Assembly (NCBI GenBank): GCA_024195265.1
Contig: JAJLRJ010000005.1
Coordinates: forward strand, 24,842,355 to 24,906,354
Length of the DNA: 64,000 nucleotides
Origin: Dendrophyllia cribrosa
Taxonomy: Eukaryota; Cnidaria; Anthozoa; Scleractinia; Dendrophylliidae
Direction of reading: 5' to 3'
The position numbers were made by a program, and so were the translations under genes. Positions within the stretch are counted from its first letter, which is position 1. Each line of letters begins with the position of its first letter. The notes beneath the pieces are model-generated. The model made no database searches. It was not told where the DNA came from and saw nothing but the letters and a program-made list of their open reading frames with translations. Positions 12,350 through 25,669 of the stretch are shown piece after piece.

Positions 12350-12808
12350 ATGGCTCGTCAGTTTAGGAAACCAAAAAGTCCTAAAGAGGAGGAATCTTGG
12401 TTGAAAGAAACTGTTCCTCGTAATACTAGGAACAGCACTAAATGGAGTGTTAAAATATTTGAAGAGTGGCAGAATACTCGTAAAAATAAAGTAGCCAAAA
12501 ACGAGTCGGTTGGATTTCCCTGTAATCTGGAAGAGATCCAAGATGTAACGGTTCCAATCACTGAACTGTCACCTGCATCTCTGAACTTTTGGCTGACCAA
12601 ATTCGTTGGCGAAGTTGTGAAAAAGACTGGTGGTCGGTATCCTCCAAAGACACTTTACCAAATAGTTTGCGGCCTCAATAGGCATATATTGAATATCAAC
12701 GCGGAAAGAGGAGTGAATGTACTGAGCAATAGTGAACAACTATTAATTTCAATTTCAAGTAAAGTAAGATACATTTGTAACAATAAAGCAGTTCAGTCAA
12801 AAAATTAA
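12350..12808 (+). pseudogene. Crypton/ZMYM-QRICH1-like N-terminal fragment
   Basis: The open frame runs 12275-12808. The Met at 12350 (MARQFRKPKSP) is the more likely original start. The protein has the segment NSTKWSVKIFEEWQ, then LSPASLNFWLTKFVGEVVKK and YPPKTLYQIVCGLNRH. This arrangement is the N-terminal region of Crypton-derived tyrosine-recombinase proteins and of ZMYM/QRICH1-like proteins. The catalytic recombinase domain that should follow is missing, and the frame stops in A-rich sequence. It is most likely a truncated transposon-derived copy, though a short domesticated gene is possible. Unit B has nothing equivalent, so it arrived by insertion. Confidence 0.5.
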
Positions 12809-12854
12809 ATGTGGATTTTAATTGCGAGCTGTTCTGCATCGTTCATACAGAAAA

Positions 12855-12962
12855 ATCTATTAGTATTCTGTTTATACAGAATACTAATAGATCTATTAGT
12901 ATTCTGTATATACAGAATACTAATAGATCTATTAGTATTCTGTATATATACAGAATACTAAT
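12855..12962. repeat. Three tandem palindromic hairpin units
   Basis: TCTATTAGTATTCTG-TATATA-CAGAATACTAATAGA is repeated three times head to tail, with small changes in the loop. Each unit is itself a nearly perfect palindrome of about 36 bp. Confidence 0.9.
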
Positions 12963-12989
12963 TAAGGTCATTATTTATTGTATTAATTC

Positions 12990-14290
12990 ATCAACCCCAA
13001 CATTTCCCTGCTGACTATTCAAACCCTCCCCGTGCTTTCAACTACTTGGGATTATTATCGGGTATACAAGTATGTTCACGTGAACTTAATGCTGCGCAGA
13101 GATTGGACAGAAACCTTATGAATTATTAATGAATATTATAAGCATAAATCAGCATCCGTCAATGTAAGGTCGTTTAATTATATTTACAAGTTATTTCTAC
13201 TTAAGCCTTTCTATAGAACTATGTAATAAATGCGAGGAAAAAAATGAAAACTTGGCCATGAATTCGTTTTCTTATGCATGCAATTTTGGTCAATTTTATG
13301 TTGGCGACAAGTATACTTATAATAATCGTGACAACTGAAACCACACGGCGCGCAGAACAAGCCATATGTAAACTCTCTGTTCAATTAATATGCTTGGCTT
13401 TGCAAATTACAAAAGCCTAAATTTTTAGCACTAAAGATATTGAAATTTTTGAACGGGAGATATTCTGAACAAAGTTTTTCAATCCCTAAATTAGCCCGAC
13501 ACAAATCCAAGGTTAATGCTTCCAACATTTGGAAGCATTAACCTTCTTTATTGCGCAGTTTGTTTTTAAGTTTGTGTATGTACTTTTAAGAGGTTCAAGA
13601 CGGAGTTAACAATGGTTAATCAATATATATAAAAACAATGTAAAAGTAAAAATGAAAATGAAATGAATAAAAATTGGAATCTGTTTTAACTATCACTGTG
13701 GTTCTAACTTTTTATAAGGGTCTGGATGGGTTATATGTAACTGATAGCAACGAATTGGCCATAGTAAAAACAATTGAAGAAAAGAGAATGTTTCTGCCCT
13801 TAAAAAGGAGAAAAAAAGCACAGATGTTACGAGACCGCTGTCTCCTCATCAGTGTACTTGAATACCGTTAACCAACAATGAGCACGCGCTTACTTATTTG
13901 AAATGGTCAACAAACGTGCGCGCTGGAAAATATCGATCATAAAGATAGCATTCCCAAAGGTAGAAAAGGATATTTTATTTTCATCAAAAGACATGATAAA
14001 ACCGATTTCTTTTGATGAAAGGTAATCCTTATAACACTAGGACGTACAAGATTTCGTATTTTGGGTAAAAAGCCCTGTATAAAAGGGAGCCTTATATGTA
14101 CTATGTGTGATATGTTTTATATTTTACTTTTGTAACTTTTTTTCGCAATAACAACAATTTTAAAACAACGTATTCATGAGCAACTCGACGGTTTCGCTTG
14201 TCCATCTTGCTTTTCCGACTGCATACAAATGTGGAAAACAACTGAGCTATTTCAATGTTATATTATCGAACAGATGTCAATAAAAGCTTC
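12990..14290. other. Non-coding stretch with a small hairpin
   Basis: No gene is supported. A perfect hairpin GGTTAATGCTTCCAA / TTGGAAGCATTAACC lies at 13511-13543; its left arm is degraded in unit B (near 20942). The part 13130-13400 resembles 36680-36990, another trace of the block duplication. Confidence 0.6.
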
Positions 14291-14996
14291 GAGCCAATCT
14301 TAATAAAAACCATTTGGTCACTGATGTTCTTACTACATTTTGACGTCTTCTGCGACTCGTGGCGAGCTAATTGCTGTTCATTTAGTAGGTTCACGTTTGC
14401 ATACTACTCGGATCACAATTTCTAGAACGTCCTGTGGGGTGATAGAGAAAGATGGCAGCCATATTTTGACAGGCATCTTCACCCAAATTTTAAACTTTCC
14501 GCTTTAGTAAATTGACGTTTCATTTGAAAGATCAATTGTAAGAAACAAAATGTAAGAACCCAATGGTCGTTAAAGCTACAACCTAAGACAAAATTAGTTG
14601 GGAAGGCATGTAAAACGCTAGAAAATGACACTACCTTTGGGTTTCAGCTCAATTAAAGGCGCCCGCAACGCTTTTTATAGCCCCCCTCTCCCCCAAATCC
14701 AATGTTGAAGACGTCTATACAAAAAGACAGCGGAAGTTAAGTATTTGCGTTAACAGCAACTTTGAAAGCGGGGGGATAAGGGGGAGGGGTGAGGAAAACA
14801 AGGAACCTTCCCAACACTTTTGTCTTTGGTTGTAGTTTTATTTCTCATTCATCCATCCATTCATCCATCCATTCATACATTCATTCATTCATTCATTCAT
14901 TTAGTTTTTACTTTTACAATGTTAATTGTTAACCCGAATTACTGATGATGCAACTTCGTATCGTCAGTACACATTTAATTGACGAAATACACTTCT

Positions 14997-17900
14997 TCAA
15001 TGCGACTTGCAAAAGTACGATTGGCAATCACAGCGGCAGGCTATACATATTGTGCCAGTAGGACAGACGCTGGCCGCACATAATTGTTGTATGCTGGGGC
15101 AACTCAAATGGTGTTGACAACCATAGCAACCTTGTCTATAATCTCCCAACTCTGCAATTAAACAAGAAATATAGAATACGTTTTATGTTTTGCATGAAGC
15201 TAAAGTACATAATTTCTTTGCTTACAACTTAGAATTGGTTTTGTTAGTTTACTCCCACCTAATCTTGACTTATTTAAAGGTTGTTTGTTTCGATTTGTGT
15301 TTATCTTTAATTTATGTTCTGCATGCAGGTGATTTCCGTCTTGGTTCAGTTGTAACTGGTGGGTCGTTTTAATCAGAGGTTGTTTAACATTAAAAGAGCC
15401 GAAGATGGATGTAGAGTCATCCCAAAAATGTATTTGAGTCTTTAAGTTGGCAATAATTCGGCGAAAAGAGAGTCTGGGGAAACTGGGGATGTCTCAGTTG
15501 TTTTGTTATTGCAGAACGATTATAAATTGCGTAGGATAGAAAAGAATACAAACTGCATTGCGTTAGTTGTTGAAAACTCAGACATGTCAGAGCAAGTGTG
15601 AATTTAAAAAAGAATATATAAATAGTACTTATTACATCACACAGGCATGCATACACACATATACACCTGATTTAAAAAAAAACCTTGGGTAAAAAGTACA
15701 AAGCATAAACGATACGACGGAATGATTTTCTGTGAAATGGAGAAAAGGTTCTTGTGTTTTCAGATAAATTGCACATTCCTCTGAAAAACTTTCAGGAATG
15801 AATAGATTTTAACCCTATTTTGCCTGGGCTCTTTTTGAGTTCCTGAGCCTGTGGCGGGGGGGGAGGGGGGGGGGGGGAGGGGGGGGGGGGGGGGGGGCTC
15901 GTAACTTCAAGAATATTACACTATGACAATGAAACCTAGAAGGTACAAAGTACGTCCAAAACTGTCTCCGTTACGGTCCGCACAATGGAACGATGACGTT
16001 ATATGACGTAGTTATTAGGTTATTAGTTATACGCCGCCGTCTTGGATCCGCCATCTTGGATTTCTGAAATTTGTCAAAACCACTTAAAAACCGTCCAAAT
16101 TGACTCAACATTAATCAAAACCAATAAATAAACGCTAAATGACGTAAAAAATGTAAAAGTTATACCAATAAACATTGTTTTTCAAAGATAAAATATGCAA
16201 ATTACAAAAAACATGGCTGTCGAAATCTTGTTGCTATGGAAACATCAAGTCACGTGATCAATAAAATGTCACATCAAATTGTTGCCAGATAAATTTTAGG
16301 AAAAGCCACAAAGTTTGATGGCGTTTGAAAACATGTTAAGGAAGTTATGAATGTTGAAAGTTAGCGCAGGCCCAAGGCAAAATGGGGTTAAACATCAACA
16401 AGAAGCTGCATGTACGCAGCTTGAACTGGTGGTGTCTTTTATAACCCATTGCAGTATCGATTCCCGAGTCAGTTTTGAGTGCTTTTACGGAGAAACATAA
16501 AATTATGTCTGAAAAGTAAGACTACATTCAGTAGCCAACACTTGAAACCACAATCGCTAATGAAATGTAAAGTTACGTGCGATTCAAGTCACGTAATGAC
16601 CTAACGCGTTAAATTTGTTGACCTTTACAGTCTCTGCATTGCGTGACAGAAGAATGTTCTTTTTTCAAACTCGTATTTTCAAACGCGCATGGTTCACCGA
16701 ACGGAGTGCTATTAATAAATCAGGTATTCAGAAGAATCGGTGATGAAATTTAGGTAAGAACTTGAACCTTGAATGCTATTTTCGGACTACAATGCAAACT
16801 ACAATTTTATCTGCTCTCTATCTTGAATGCACTTAAAAGCCGGAATGTTCCAGAACACGTGCGTCACGCAAAATCTCCCCTTTCGAGTATATAAGCATGT
16901 TTCGTGATTCGCTTTAGCAAAGTGAAAAAGACAAAATAAATTATGTTTTCCTCACTTCTAATGACAACTAAGTGACCTGATCTCTTACATCGCCATTAAA
17001 TACGACATGAGCTTTCCATGAAAATAATAATACCATAAATATCTGTTTGAACGCTGAAGCACACTTAGCCTGTGTACTTAACGCGGACTTCCAGTGTGAA
17101 CCGAAAAAAATCTTCCCAAGAAGAATAAGCATTTTAAAACTCGTTGGCTTAACGCCACGAGTAATAAATGGAATGTTAACAAGTCTTATTTGCCTCCATC
17201 CCAGAATTCCATTTTGTCGTATCGCTCATGGTTTATGCTTCATTCCTTACAACGTTTCTTCAATTAGTTATATATTAAATACCCATACTATGTGGCTTTT
17301 TATATAGGCAATACAAATGAATAGTAGCATTTGACAATTCAGTAAGTCCATATAACGTTTGCCCAGATTTGACGTCATGTCTGTTAGGACGAGAGGTGTA
17401 TATGGCGAAAGCAGGGTTATGAGCTCCCGGCGGAAGTTGATTGTATCATTTCGTCATGTTTTAATAGCTGTTTCTTCAAAGTTTCTTTAGATTCCATCTA
17501 CGAAGATCAACTTCCACTTACCTAACTGAGACTCGAGCTGTGGAAATAAAATTAAACAAATGAAAACAAGTAAACATATATAAAAGGTTTTGTTTCAGCA
17601 AAAAAGATAAATTTACTTTGGGAACAGTTGTCTCTTGCACACCTTATGTACAAGCTGGTGAAATAAAAACCTTTGCAAAGAACTTCTTGATTTCTTAAAG
17701 AACATGGGAAAATAGAAACGTCTTCTGTCCTGATAAACTATTATCCAATGAATTACCAATGAGCAACGTTTGCATATGAACGGCATTCAAGTTTTGCAGG
17801 TTTTGGGAATTCTTTTCAACTACATGTATCCTACCCTCTTCTTTCCTTCCCGATGAGAAAAGAAAGCCCACAATGAAAGTTAACTTGTGGCCATTGTTTT

Positions 17901-18152
17901 GTTTTTGTATGTCCAAGGATCTTTTTTAAAAGGCTAAAAAGGCGAGTGGTGCATGCAGTGGTGCGGGGGACAATTTTTGTAGTTGACGTATGTTTTCCTT
18001 CTCGCTCGTCTACAGCATTTCAATTACGATTGAAGAAAAAGCCGGGAATTGCAGACAATGTAGAAAACAACTTACGAAAAGACGGCAAGACATACCGGAG
18101 TAGCCAAAACACACGCCAAGAAGGCTAATATCAGAATGGCAGCAGTCTTCAT
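14997..18152 (-). CDS. Secreted cysteine-rich peptide, copy B (3 coding exons)
   Basis: The coding exons on the minus strand are 18096-18152, 17522-17537 (16 nt) and 14997-15151, 228 nt in total and in frame. Exon 1 encodes a signal peptide beginning MKTAAILILAFL. The cysteine exon has ten Cys with spacing C-x2-C-x5-C-x6-C-x4-C-x5-C-x2-C-x-C-x-C-x4-C, one residue shorter than copy A in the first loop. The leader exon donor (near 18588) and a TATATA box (near 18675) match copy A. All splice signals are intact, so it is predicted functional. The intron before the cysteine exon is about 2.4 kb. Function is not known; secretion and disulfide-rich folding are inferred. Confidence 0.75.
15380..17460. 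other. Long intron of cysteine-rich gene B
   Basis: Contains a G-rich tract (15856-15897) and AT-rich sequence, with no gene supported. The piece near 15625-15690 matches the flanks of the LINE fragment in unit C and gives that insertion's empty site. Confidence 0.6.
15856..15897 (+). repeat. Poly-G tract
   Basis: A 42-base run of G interrupted only by single A residues. It can form G-quadruplexes. It lies inside the long intron of gene B, on the template side of that gene's transcript. Confidence 0.85.
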
Positions 18153-18859
18153 CGCACCTACACAGGTAAATAGTTTTGACAAAATAAATTCCCTTGTCAT
18201 TATAATTTTCATTTCACTTAAGTCATTGCATTTTTCTCTCCTTGCAAATAGTAGTAATCTCTAAAAATCTTAGGAAACAATATTATTTTACATGTTTAGT
18301 GTTTTAAAGAGATATCCTTTGGAGCTCGGTCGCCACGCGATATCAGCTACACGAAGTTCTTAAGTTCTTGGTTTTGAAACTTTCCCGGTAACCGTTCTTT
18401 AAACAGTTTGTCCGCACTCATGCAGTTTGTCTCAACTGTACCGATGAGATAGATTGGACGTTGCAGGCTGATGCGGAACCAGTGTCGCATATGACCGGAA
18501 AACTTGCACTCCCAAAATTTCGATATGAATTAAATGATTTGCTGACAAGTGAATAAAAAACCGTGCTAATTGTTAAATTTATACCTACCGGTTCAGAAAT
18601 TTTACTTAAGGCCGTATTCCGTACTTCTGTAGCACTGACAATCTTGAATGCAGATGCCATGGACAGCACCATCTTATATACCCTGCTGGTGTTGTCAATA
18701 TCATCATCTGATGTTAAGATGACTAGGCAAAAACAAAATCTTTTTATAGATTGTGAAAGAATCTTAGGCATTGTTCCAAAAAAACATGCTTATCCATTTC
18801 GTGACGTCAACAAACATTTTAAATTGAAATTACCACTGGGGAATAAATGACTTATGGAT

Positions 18860-21540
18860 CGAGAAGAAAATGTTGTTTATTTCAACTTCCTTTAAAGGTA
18901 TATGTAAATTGTATCCATGTTATTAATGTTTTTATAGTTAGTGCTAGACATACCAAATGCATGGCGAAGACGTTTGTGTTAGTAATTATTCCATACTAAC
19001 TGTTGCTGCAATCAAATGACTGCGCAAAATCCCACGTTAATTTACTTAATGTTATCGGCTTGAGAACGTACTAAATAGATCTAATGAGTTTGCTGACGAA
19101 CGTGGGACCTCACAGATCGTTTTGCAGATCTGCACAAACATGAACTGACAAGTTCCTGAAAAATCATTTTTGCTTAAATTATGTTTGTTTGTTCGTTTTT
19201 ATATACACGGGAGTTTTACAGCAATTTATTTATTGGAAAAACAATTTGGGAAACAACATTGATTGCAAGGGGCGTTTTCACAATCGGTGGGGTGTTTGTT
19301 CTTCACCATTTGCGGCAACGAAAAGTTGTTTGTTCGTGTGTTCAGTTTTTGGAAAAGAGAAATAACACAGTATAAGCATTAATGGCGCTAATGGATATAT
19401 ACCCAATGTTGTTCACTAAAGGCGAGATGCAGTCAGACTGTATCGTAGTGGCAGTGAAAAGAATACACGAATATCATCAACGGGGTCATTATATATTAGA
19501 TGATATTGAACTAGTGTAAGGTACGTATTGGGGAAATATTACTCGAGTTCTTTTTTCCCATAAACTTACAGAAGAAGAGCGAGACAAATATTCCCCAATA
19601 CGGGCCTAACAATCTAGTTCCATAAAGTTTTTATTATAAAGGATTTTGAAAAATTTTGTTGACGTATCAATGCATCCAAGTTAAGCATAATGTATACTTG
19701 AAAAATGTTCCTACTTAATAGAAAACAGTTTTCTTTTGTTCAATGCTTCAAAAAAGGAATTCGGCGAAACGAGTTCGTGAGCGGTTCATCGTAGCGGTCC
19801 GTACAGCAATATTCGGACCGCTTAGGGTACCATCCTGAATACTCCTTTTTATCAGGGACTAGTTCCCCATATAATAAAGCAATACATACATATTAAATTA
19901 AATGACTTGGCAAAATTAATGACTCCCATTCTGAAGTACATGTACATGTCAGCACATAAATTAGTTTATTGGCCCTCGTGTGATGTTAGCGGGCTATATA
20001 AATAAAAAGGTGAATTAGGAAGATTGGGAAGAACCAACCAGGAAGTGTTCTTCAGTAATTCAGCACCCATCAGTTTCCTTATTGAATCAACTTAACCTCA
20101 ACAACTCATCGGTTGTTCATTCACTTTGTTTACCTTACCACTAAACCGATGGCCTTCTTGCATAGCTTTCAGCTGCTGACAGTCGAATGACTTTACAAAA
20201 TTCCGTTAACTAATATCCGTCAGAAGTGCGTGTCAGCAAACACTATATAGTAAATTAGCTCGATGACTACATGTAGATGAGACCTCACTTGGAGATAAAC
20301 AAAAATACTGTACCGGGCTTACACAGATATGGAAACATTATCACGTAAACCTTTTTGCTTAACCCTTCAACTGTAACAAGAGTTCCAAAAATCAAAATTC
20401 AAGAAAATTCCAAATTTCATTTTGCAAAATATTGAAAAACAAATGATACCATGCAAAAGTGCCGCCAAAGAGGTTTCATTTGAATGGACACACCATAGGA
20501 ATTCATTGACAGACTCGAAAGTTAGAACTTCATTACATGTCTCCATTATTGACTCTAGGAGTGAAAGATTTATTCGCGTTTTGCCATGTTCGCCCGGTTT
20601 GTACCAACAGTCAAAATATGTCAAGGTAGCAAAATGTCGAAAACTACACTTGACCGAGTCTCTGTGACACTAACATTACGACCATATCATTATCGGCGCC
20701 ATTTATATACATGTTGGTTCGCGATCGCAAGGACAATATAGCTGCCTAAAAATTGCGGCCTCTTTGGCCTGCTAATCCAGAAAGTAACGGGGGCCACTCG
20801 TACTTTCGGAACTCTATTACGGTACTCATTCTATTTAATCAAAAGCGAACATTTCTAGCAGTAAAGATATTGCAATTTTTTGAATGGGAGATATTCTGAA
20901 CAAAGCTTTTCATTCCTTAAATTAGTCCGACACAAATCCAAGAGCAAATTCAACATTTGGAAGCATTAACCTTCTTTATTACGGATTCTGTTTTTAAGTT
21001 TGTGTATGTACTTTTAAGAAGGACAAGACGGAGATAACAATGGTTAATCAATAAAAAAAACAATGTAAAAGTAAAAATGAAAATGAAATGAATAAATAAA
21101 AAATGGAACCTGTTTAACTATCATTGTGGTTCTAACGTTTTATAAGGGTCTGGATGGGTTATAACTGATAGCTACGAATTGGCCATAGTTGAAGGAAAGA
21201 GAATTTTTATTCCCTTAAAAAGGAGGAAAAAGGACAGATGTTTCGAGACCGCTGTCTCCTCATCAGTGTACTAGAATACCGTTAACCAACACTGAGCACG
21301 CGTTACTTATTTGAAATGGTCAACAAACGTGCGCGCTGGAAAATATCGATCATGAAGATAGCATTCCCAAAGGTAGAAAAGGATATTTTATTTTCATCAA
21401 AAGACGCGATAAAACCGATTTCTTTTGATGAAAGGTAATCTTTATAACAATAGGACGTACAAGATTTCGTATTTTGGGTAAAAAGCCCTGTATAAAAGGG
21501 AGCCTTATATGTACTATGTGTGATATGTTTTATAACGGAG
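18860..21540. other. Duplicated non-coding stretch of unit B
   Basis: Partner of 9793-11830 and 13426-14110. I see no supported gene. Parts such as 20422-20667 stay open in one copy but with a different length, which argues against coding. Confidence 0.55.
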
Positions 21541-21860
21541 CTCTCGCGGGCCAAAGGCCCGCTGCGAAGCCCCATACTCATAGAACCTATGCCCGTCATT
21601 TTTCATGGTCATGGCTAGCGGAATGTTTCGTGGGCGCGCGTCCGTGACATGTGTGTCGGTGCGGCGGTGCGTCGCGCAAGGCCAACTAGCGGGCGCTTAT
21701 GACGTCGCAAAACATGCGCGTATGACGCCACACAACATCCGGGATCTTAGCGATTTTGAAAGCAAAGCGAGGCTTCGTTTTTCGCGCGGCTACACAGCTA
21801 TCAACTCGGTAAACACTTTTCCCGCTTTTATAGTTGGATCTTTCGCTGTGTAACGGAGAA
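21541..21860. other. GC-rich island, possible repeat copy
   Basis: The segment from AACGGAGCTCTCGCGGGCC to TGTGTAACGGAGAA is far more GC-rich than its surroundings. AACGGAG occurs at both edges (near 21533 and 21852), as a target duplication or terminal repeat would look. A plus-strand frame (21605-21853) is open, but its protein is unremarkable. Confidence 0.3.
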
Positions 21861-21899
21861 GTAAAGTCGTTATTTCCCTGCATTTTTTCGCGGTTTGCT

Positions 21900-24540
21900 A
21901 CTCAGGACAGGGATACTAATTAACTCAAGCAAGTTAAGGCATGGTTTACCTACTTATTTGGCATAGTTTCATTTGAAAAGGAAGTCGTCGTTCAATGTTC
22001 CTAATAATTTGCAAGCAATATTGTTTCAGTGGCCTTAATAATATGAAACATTCGTGACGTTCGAATATCAGTCACGTGACCTGTTATTGAACGTTAACGG
22101 TTAAAATCTTCAGGGTAAAATGGGGAACATTAAATCAAATCAAATTAAAACTTGTTGAGCACCAATCTTTTGCATCTTAGGTGCTGGTCATGGAATAGCC
22201 TTGTGCGCATGTCCAAGTTTAATAGCAATCACGTAATTAGGGTAAATAGGTCACGTGACTTAAGAATTAGCTTAATAACTTCTATTACAAATTACAGATA
22301 CCACCTTTCAAGGCAGAATAACAATGCTGATACTCTACTGGACAATTTAGTAGCACATATTTTTAAAATTATATTGCAGAACCTTTCCCCATTTTAGAAA
22401 ACGCATTTTGTGACGTCACTTACAGCGCATTGTCACGTGATGCTAACTTACACTCTCATATGATTAACCAAGTCAGATGTAAATCCTACTATTAGCATCG
22501 AACTTTGAAGTTAATTGTATTGATCAATAATAAAGGATCTCTAAATTCGTCGCGGGGGGTCGTTTGAAACGCCTTAGTCATGCCTTAACTTGCCTGAGAA
22601 GGGATACTCAGAAGCCGCTTTAGTGGGAAAAGAAGATATCCCAGGGATAAAATCTTCATACGTTTTTATCAATGCGGGGAGATGTTTCTTTTTATTACGG
22701 ATTTCAAAACCAAAGAAGCGGAGATTTAAATAATTTCTAAGCAAGCGAGGGACTTTAAGGTAAAACAGATTACATTTTTCGATGGGAATTTATGTTGATA
22801 TCAATCTGTGATTGACTTTTTCTTTTTTTTCTTGTTAGTTTTGGAGAATTGTTTTCAAAACGTGCTTAAATTCAGTTGTAATATCGATTTCTTGAATTTC
22901 ATCGAAGACAGCTCGAACTCGATGCGCTATAAATGGTATGCGTTTTGCTTTTAAACATAAACTTATGGAGGTTTGAATAAATTGTTTTCTAAAGAAGATT
23001 GTGTTGTCCATTTTTATGTTCATTCATTACACAGATTGAAAAGCGATTTTATGTAAACAAAAGAAGACTTGCATCTTCACTCGCGTCGCCTTATGCAAAT
23101 ATGTTTGTGTAGTTTCAGTTTCTCGGGCAATTTTTGACAAGCAACAAGTGTATTTTATTCGGAATGTAGTCGTACTAGTTATTCTAGACGTACGGGGAAA
23201 AAGTTGTTTTTGTGAACTTTTGTACGGTCAAAATGTACTGTGCAGACGGTCGCGTAATACTGTTTTTTGAGAATTGCTAAAATTGAAAAATAGCACGGTC
23301 GTCAATCTTAATTCTTGTGCTTCCGACCTTTCTCCTTAGTTAAGCTTATCATCTGCTTTCTGTTCAGAGAGCGACCTTCAGAGGGCCTGACGCACTACAG
23401 TCAAAAACAAAAATTAGCTCGTGCAAAAATGTCCATAAATTTGAAACCGCAAACGGAAGTTTAAAACATTTGAGAACATGTTAGGATCGCACTGTCCGTC
23501 CATACTGTCAAAAAATGACATAAAAACAAAAACATTCCACAAAAAGCGTGTCCCTCCGGAGCGGTTTCTTTTGTTTTCCTCGATTTTTTCAAACTCGGCC
23601 TGCCATCCCCACCCATACACTACGGTGTCTTTGAAGTTTAGCCGGAATTTCCAATTTTTTTCAAATTTGCGAAACACCGGCCGCATTAGGAAACTTGATG
23701 TGATGACAGATTTTTTATCTTAAACAAAGATAAATTTGATCAAAATTTCCCTAGTGCGACCGGGCCCTAAAACAAAAAACGCGCACGTGGCTTTAAATCT
23801 CATTAGTATGTAATTTATGCGGTATGAAGCTTGCTTGCTTTTCCCGCTTTTTTTGCTATTACTCAGTACAGTCATTGAACACCGCGTGTTCGTTTCTCTG
23901 AAAAGTGTAGGTCGCACTTTTCTTTGCCAAGTTAGGCACTTCAATACATTGAAATGTGATAAAAATGTACAAAATTTTCCCAAGTTCGATCTGGGCCTTA
24001 TAAACAACAGCAATCCACGCTTCAAAACTGCAACACACAAGTGTCATAAATCTGAACATGTCACACCTTGACCAAAGCTGGCATTCCCGGGAGGAAGGCG
24101 AGGCAAAATTGCGGTTTCAAAAGAGCGGGGTCGTAGCTGTCCAAACGATGCCTGTGATTGGCGAACGATACAATTGATATATCACTTGAACAATGCCCCT
24201 ATCTCTAATCCCTATCCCAGCGGGACAAATCTATTGTTTTCTTAGCGAATCACAGACATCGTTTGGACAAGTGCAGGACTACCCTTTCAAAAATGTTATT
24301 CCCTCCCCGGTGAAGTTGTATTTTGACCCTTGTGCCCAGTGCCGGACGAGGTCGAATTGAACATGTTTGTCGCCTCAGGCATAAATGGCGCCGATTTTTT
24401 AAAAAACAATAAGCTTAATGATGTTTTCGCATTTGGAGTCTTTAATGCAACATTAAAATCGATCTAAAACGATTTTCCAATCGAGACACGCATTTTGATG
24501 CGTATCTACGTTAAAATAATAAAATTTAGTCTTAACTGAG
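21900..24540. other. Unassigned AT-rich stretch
   Basis: I see no exon, RNA gene or recognisable element. The open frames at 23414-24071 lack family signals and occur on both strands of the same DNA. Confidence 0.5.
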
Positions 24541-24547
24541 CATGTAT

Positions 24548-24625
24548 TCCTCGATGGTCTAGTCGTCTAGCACCGGGCCTCGCAGTCCGGAGGCACAAGT
24601 TTAATTCACGCTCAAGACCCTTTTT
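24548..24625 (+). other. tRNA-derived SINE-like sequence
   Basis: TGGTCTAGTCGTCTAGCACC resembles an A box. CCGGGCCTCGCAGTCCGG could be an anticodon arm. The later GTTTAATTCACGCTC is a degraded B box. A T-run follows directly. It looks like a relic of a tRNA-like element rather than a functional tRNA gene. Confidence 0.3.
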
Positions 24626-25669
24626 TCCTTTTTTTTTCTTCGGACTGGACATTATGAAAGTGATTTCCTGTTTTATCCGATTTTAAATTATTCTATTATA
24701 TTCATTCTAACGAGCCCTTCTGGCCTCTCGTTAGCATGTGCAAAATTTAAAAACATATGTACATGTATATAAAAAGAATAATAATTTGGCCACTATTTAT
24801 GAATCAAAGGCTGCTGTGAGCCAACTCGTGAATACGAAACGCCCAGATAAAATATTCTTCATGGAAAATAGTCTTTGAAAACTGACATTGCTGAAGCCAT
24901 AATTACTTCAGTAAGTGGGTCGACAAGGTAGCTTCATAAAATGGAACGCTGTTCTTTTTGTCGGTCAATCGCGAAAAACCTCTGTTTATTGCGTTTTCGC
25001 ACGTTTAAGATTTAAAGAATGACAAAAACAAGAGAAACACAGGAAAAGAACGTTGTAAAGTGGAATTGAAGGCTCCGAGGTTACATAAATTACAATTATC
25101 AGATTTTTTTTAACACGTAAAATAGACCTCTTTAAATATAGTTTCTATTTTGCTGAGCGTCTGTTCATTTATAGATCACAGGTGACGTCAAAATGTGGTA
25201 AGAACAAAAAAGTGGGCAGCGAGCCTGAGGCGAGTTGGTCACTGATGTTCTTACCACATTTTGACGTCTTCTGTGACTCGTAGTGAACTAATTGCAGTTC
25301 ATTTAGTAGGTTCACATTTGCATACTACTCGGATCACAATGTCGAGAACGTCCGGTAGAGTGATAGAGAAAATGGCAACCATATTTTAACAGGCATGTTT
25401 ACCCAAATTTTAAACTTTCTGCTTTAGTTAACTGATGTTTCAACGGCAAAAGTGAATTTCCATTTGAAAGATAAATTGTATTGCATGTATCGTATCTATA
25501 AACAAAAAGTTAGAACCACAATGCTCGTTAAAGCTAGTTTAATTTATTTCTCATTCATTCATTCATTCATTCATTCGTTTTTTACTTTACAATGTTAATT
25601 GTTAAACTGATTCACTGATGATGCAACTTGTTATCGTCAGTACATATTTAATTGACGAAATTCACTTCT

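Larger units (their letters stand above)
5895..14110. repeat. Segmental duplication unit A
   Basis: First unit of a tandemly duplicated block carrying cysteine-rich peptide gene A. Its left part (5895-6480) reappears at 24686. Its 6837-9360 part reappears with gaps at 14363-18840 and 25298-29170. Its 9800-11830 part is nearly identical to 18850-20730, and 13426-14110 matches 20855-21530. Boundaries are approximate because they were judged by eye. Confidence 0.75.
14318..21530. repeat. Segmental duplication unit B
   Basis: Second unit of the tandem block, carrying cysteine-rich gene B. It starts inside the sequence equivalent to unit A 6450. It lacks the 6498, 7695 and 9367 insertions and the Crypton-like segment of unit A, so it serves as the empty-site reference. 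It carries about 2 kb more in the intron between 15400 and 17460. Confidence 0.7.

Noticed and set aside
23414..24071. Overlapping frames on both strands
   Set aside because: No splice context, no conserved motif and similar open lengths on both strands.
24548..24625. Functional tRNA gene
   Set aside because: The acceptor stem does not pair and the B box is degenerate; kept only as a SINE-like relic.
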